64,000 nt of DNA from Mactromeris polynyma (Eukaryota; Mollusca; Bivalvia; Venerida; Mactridae), in the NCBI GenBank assembly GCA_032209605.1, contig JASFXZ010000009.1, positions 14,867,553-14,931,552 on the forward strand, read 5' to 3'. A program made the position numbers and the translations under genes. Under the pieces are notes generated by a model, which was not told the origin of the DNA, did not search any database, and saw nothing but the letters and a program-made list of their open reading frames with translations. Numbering within the stretch: position 1 is the first letter of the stretch; each line of letters begins with the position of its first letter. Shown piece by piece: positions 60,344 through 64,000 of the stretch.

Positions 60344-63300
60344 CTGCAATATACGATTGTACTCCAATGTTATACTGTAAACCAAATCTACCATGTGTAA
60401 TATAAAATTCAATGAACAGATGAAACTGGAGCTATCATTGAAGGGGATTAATACCCTTGCAATACACCTTGGACAGACATATTTTGACAAAATCAAATAC
60501 AGATGCAAGTCTGCTATCTTTGTAAAAATTAGGTCACACACTACAGCTCATCATGTACATTATTTGTGTAAAGTTGAACGGAAAGTCTCGAAAAGCTGTA
60601 TATTTGGTTCACTCCACAAGTTATTGTTAACAGACCAAGCTGCCAACCCACAGAGTGACTGCAGAATACTCGTCGCACATTGCGGGTCATAACACCGGTC
60701 AGGCAGAGTTAACACTGGATTCTACATTTTTAGCAGACATCCAATCTATATGGAGTGCAATTTCTCCAGAGAAACCCCCTTTGGAAGACACACATTTTGG
60801 ATGTTGTTGAGAGGTTGTTGCCCAAGACAGGTTGTATCGATAGAAAAATCTTACAAAAAATTGTACTGTTGTTGAAGAGGTTGTAACTCAGAGAGGGCCA
60901 CTCTGGAGAGGTGCTCAGTATAGGACACTTTCACATCACAACTTAGCATCAAATGATAATACCAACAATGAAGTACTGGACACTACATACCAATCAAAGT
61001 ACCAACACTGGCTGATTGTTCTACAGATTTTTCATCAAACTGTCATCATAGACAATGACAAACAAGTCTAGTTACAATGCAGTCCTCAAAGAGAAAACTA
61101 CTATCTATGCGACAGAAGGAAATATCTTAATTAAAATTGAATTGGTTCCAATTTACCTTGCCCAGGACTTTGGGGCATCGGATTATCTTCCTTGACATCT
61201 GCTTCAGTCTGTTCACAGTTACTTCCCTTTGCTGGAGTCTCCTCAGACGGAGATTTTAAGTCCTGACGTTGAATCTGAAGCTGTCGGAAAATCTCCAACT
61301 CAAGATGAGATCTATAAGAAATACAATCAACACTTTTTTATTAATATTCTTTCCCCATTTTCTTGCCTGTATTCCTACATACGAAATTCCTTCAGACACA
61401 ACGGATCCAAGTAATCCTCAAAGTGTGCAGAATTTAATGAACTAAGAAATGTTTCGGAAGATGAAGTAGAAAAAAAAGTTAAAAAATTATAAGAGCACAA
61501 AATTTTTTTTAGGTTAAATTCCAATTTTGTTGGTAAGACGCAAGTACTGAAAATTGGACTCTTTCATGGCAAAACCTGTATTAGTGACCTATGTTGACGT
61601 TGCTATGAAACTTGTTTCTTTCCATTTGTTCAACAGAAGACTTTCAGGAATTAATGTACATTATAAGAACGTCATTTTGTAGTTTACTTTTGGACTACGC
61701 TCTTAATGTTTGAATTGCTATGAAAAGAAAAGCAGATGTCCGATTTTAATATTGTGAATGAAACTAGAAAAATATACCTGTTAGAAAATGTTAGATAGAT
61801 AGTGATGATAGGTCACAAACCTTAATTGTTTTTCTTTTTCTTGTGTGAGATCATCCGCACCAATACTATCAAACATGAGAAGTTGAGCGAGAAATGGTTC
61901 CTGTGAACACAGATTGTCCTCTATCTTCTGCACCCTCTGTCCTAATCTGTCGTCTATAAATACAGGACCGGCCTGGAAACCATAATCATTATACATCAGC
62001 CCTTTTTATGGCAAATTAAAGTATACATTTTCCCCCCTACTTGGAAACGAAATTCTTTAAAATTTTAGGCTTATAAATACGCAATTTTGGTGATTCATGA
62101 TGTAAATTTCCCCTATCAAAAGGACCTGCCATACATAAACAATCTGTCGTTCACAAATACAGTATTTGGCCTTGAAACCACAATCATTATTGTTACAGAA
62201 CGGAAACGGCTATCACTGTAAAGTAAAAACGACTTCAGGTCATTTGTGAAATCATGAGTGAATTACCAAAAGAATTACATGGGAGTAATTACACGACTAT
62301 GACATCATGATATCACCGAGTGGGTCCAGCACATGAAATACTCGTCTATAATGAAATGAAAGGTTTGAAATAAGACGACGACGATACCTCGGATCCGGCA
62401 CTTGATATTCCATCATCACCTCCACCAAACGTACAGTCTGAGTCAGTCAGGTAACACGTAGGTTTTTCTGGTAGACCATGTGATCCCGTCAATGCATTCA
62501 TACGGAACAGTAACTCGTCCACCTGATACTCTATCTCGGCCATTGTAAACTCCTGCAGCAGAAATGTACAACAGTTAAATATGTTCTGTATGGATATATG
62601 TACCATCTTTCTCAGGCGGATTTTTATCTATGTTGATAACAAGGTGGATCCAATTTGGTTCTTGATATTGATTGAAGTTCTTATTTTACAATTTATTCAA
62701 AGTAAAACTAAGGTCCGAATATACTAATGTTCACAGTGATCTTGACCTCTACTGTATCTTTAAGGCAGATTAAACAGTCCATCATATATTCTCATTACCT
62801 ATGACTGTAACCATTTGAACAACTTTGAAATAGAAGCACCCAAGGAATGTTCCTTGGGTCAAAATTGGCCAAGTGATTTAAAAGGAGTTGTTCATGAACA
62901 GATGGGTTTCAGTCACGAACACACACCACAGACAATTCACCATGACAAAACTCTTTGGCCTTTGGCTGGTAAAGGTAACAAATGATGAGTATATTACCGG
63001 TGGTAGAATGATGACTGGTTCTTCCTCTATCAATGGCTTCCTTAAACCAGTCCATAACTCAAACTGTGTCCAGTAAAACATCACAGTTTCCATTCCATTG
63101 AAAGCTAGCAGACGACGCTTCTTTCGTACTTTAAAGTGGTGGGTGAGAACAGCTATCATCTGAAAGTAACAACAATAAATCCCATACACACACACACTGT
63201 AAGATAGGATTGTCATTGAAAGATACAGATCTATTTGTTATCAATACAAAGTTTGAGATATTAATACAACTGAAATAATCTGTTTACCAAGCAATCGTGC

Positions 63301-63914
63301 CGATAGTTAATGCCTGATTTGTTTACCAAGCGGTTGTTCCAGACAGTTCTATTATATGCATACTTTTTTAAGAAGGACAAGATTGAATACAACGACTAAA
63401 GTTTTCAGGGATTTTTGCTTATAATAATAACATATCATTTTACAAATCATTCAAGTTAGTACACAACATTATGAGACATCATTACGTGACGTCATCAGGA
63501 CGAGACTTATCCTACATAGAGAGTGTAAGACAGAGTTTCCAGCACGGAAATCCCAATCTGGTATGCAAGAAATATTATTCTGCCCAAGAGAACAGCTGTA
63601 ACAAATGAAAGCTACCGGGGTACAGCTTATAAGCAGATTTAGGTACAAACTCATAAAATAAAGATTCAAGAAAATTGAATAGAACTTACATAAGCAGTGA
63701 GAAATCCTACTCCAAACACACAAAATGTAAACAAGTAGACATTTACAGCGATAGCAGAAGGTTGACTATGGAATTCTGGGCCACTGTAACATCCTGCGAG
63801 CAAAGCTGTAACCCCCATTAAACTGTGCCAGAGGTCACTGAAGGTCAACACCATGGAACCAAACAGAGCATGACCGAGACTCGTGTATGCAGCAAGAATT
63901 ACACAAAACATAGC
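59568..63914 (-). CDS. polycystin-1 (PKD1)-like, C-terminal part, six last exons
   Basis: Polycystins are multi-span membrane proteins of cilia that pair with PKD2-type channel subunits. Exons in transcript order: 63914-63690, 63159-62998, 62552-62388, 61972-61821, 61311-61157, 60343-59568. All have GT-AG borders and matching phases, and total 1635 bases (544 residues and TGA). The gene continues past the right edge. Two hydrophobic helices (AMFCVILAAYTSLGHALFGS; AVNVYLFTFCVFGVGFLTAY) lead into MIAVLTHHFKVRKKRR and FYWTQFELWTGLRKPL. The latter corresponds to the RLWMGLSK block just after the last membrane span of polycystin-1. Next comes a helix like the polycystin-1 tail coiled coil (EIEYQVDELLFRMNALTG). 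PKD1 versus a PKD1-like paralogue cannot be decided from this end. Confidence 0.83.
60770..60915. repeat. fragment of the GAGGGCCACTCTGGAGAGGT repeat in the last PKD1-like intron
   Basis: GAGAGGGCCACTCTGGAGAG and GTTGTTGAAGAGGTTGTAAC are the motifs of the 34.4-35.8 kb array in MIOS intron 8, here in one or two diverged copies. Confidence 0.6.
63690..63914 (-). CDS. PKD1-like exon with the last membrane helices
   Basis: 75 codons, phase 0 at both ends. A hydrophobic helix ends in LGHALFGS; then a loop (TFSDLWHSLMGVTALLAGCY) sits where PKD2-type channels have the pore helix, and the final helix follows (VYLFTFCVFGVGFLTAY). The loop lacks the acidic GDF-like filter of PKD2 channels, consistent with a PKD1-type, non-selective-filter subunit (inference). 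Confidence 0.8.
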
Positions 63915-64000
63915 CTGAAAAAAAAAACATTTTTAAAATTTCAAACCAGAAAAATTATTACATGTATTATAAAAAAATTGATTTCAACTAACAGAATTTT

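Overview
The window is nuclear DNA of an intron-rich, AT-rich invertebrate, most likely a bivalve or other mollusc. The evidence is short exons with canonical GT-AG introns, many short inverted-repeat elements (MITEs), tRNA-derived SINEs, dispersed repeats of the kind I know from bivalve genomes, and very long minisatellites. The species cannot be fixed from the sequence alone. There is no bacterial-style gene organisation, so operons, ribosome binding sites and CRISPR arrays do not apply.

Layout. (1) 1-1561, minus strand: the probable first exon of a secreted or membrane protein (signal peptide) and a phase-compatible second exon that runs off the left edge. (2) About 1.6-28 kb: no convincing gene. 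It holds minisatellites (19-bp unit at 2.9-3.8 kb, 40-bp unit at 5.6-8.2 kb, 58-bp unit at 10.8-11.2 kb), a 0.7-kb perfect (ATTC)n tract, several terminal-inverted-repeat elements and decayed retrotransposon fragments. (3) 28099-54913, plus strand: a complete 25-exon MIOS gene, a GATOR2 subunit of the mTORC1 amino-acid-sensing pathway. I rebuilt it exon by exon; every splice phase agrees and it predicts 892 residues. (4) 59568-63914, minus strand: the last six exons of a polycystin-1 (PKD1)-like gene that continues beyond the right edge. The two genes converge tail to tail across about 4.6 kb.

The most unusual feature is the structure of the MIOS locus. Ten separate tandem arrays occupy roughly 38% of the span from start codon to the end of the 3' array. 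Several do not simply sit in introns but begin or end at exon boundaries. A 57-bp array repeats the splice acceptor of exon 7 about 22 times. A 36-41-bp array repeats the acceptor and first codons of exon 17. A 33-bp array includes the last codons and stop codon. Exon 16 appears to end inside the terminal inverted repeat of a TA-flanked MITE, which would supply the last 30 coding bases and the splice donor. The giant open frames in the arrays (up to 1094 codons) are artefacts of unit length and are not annotated as genes.
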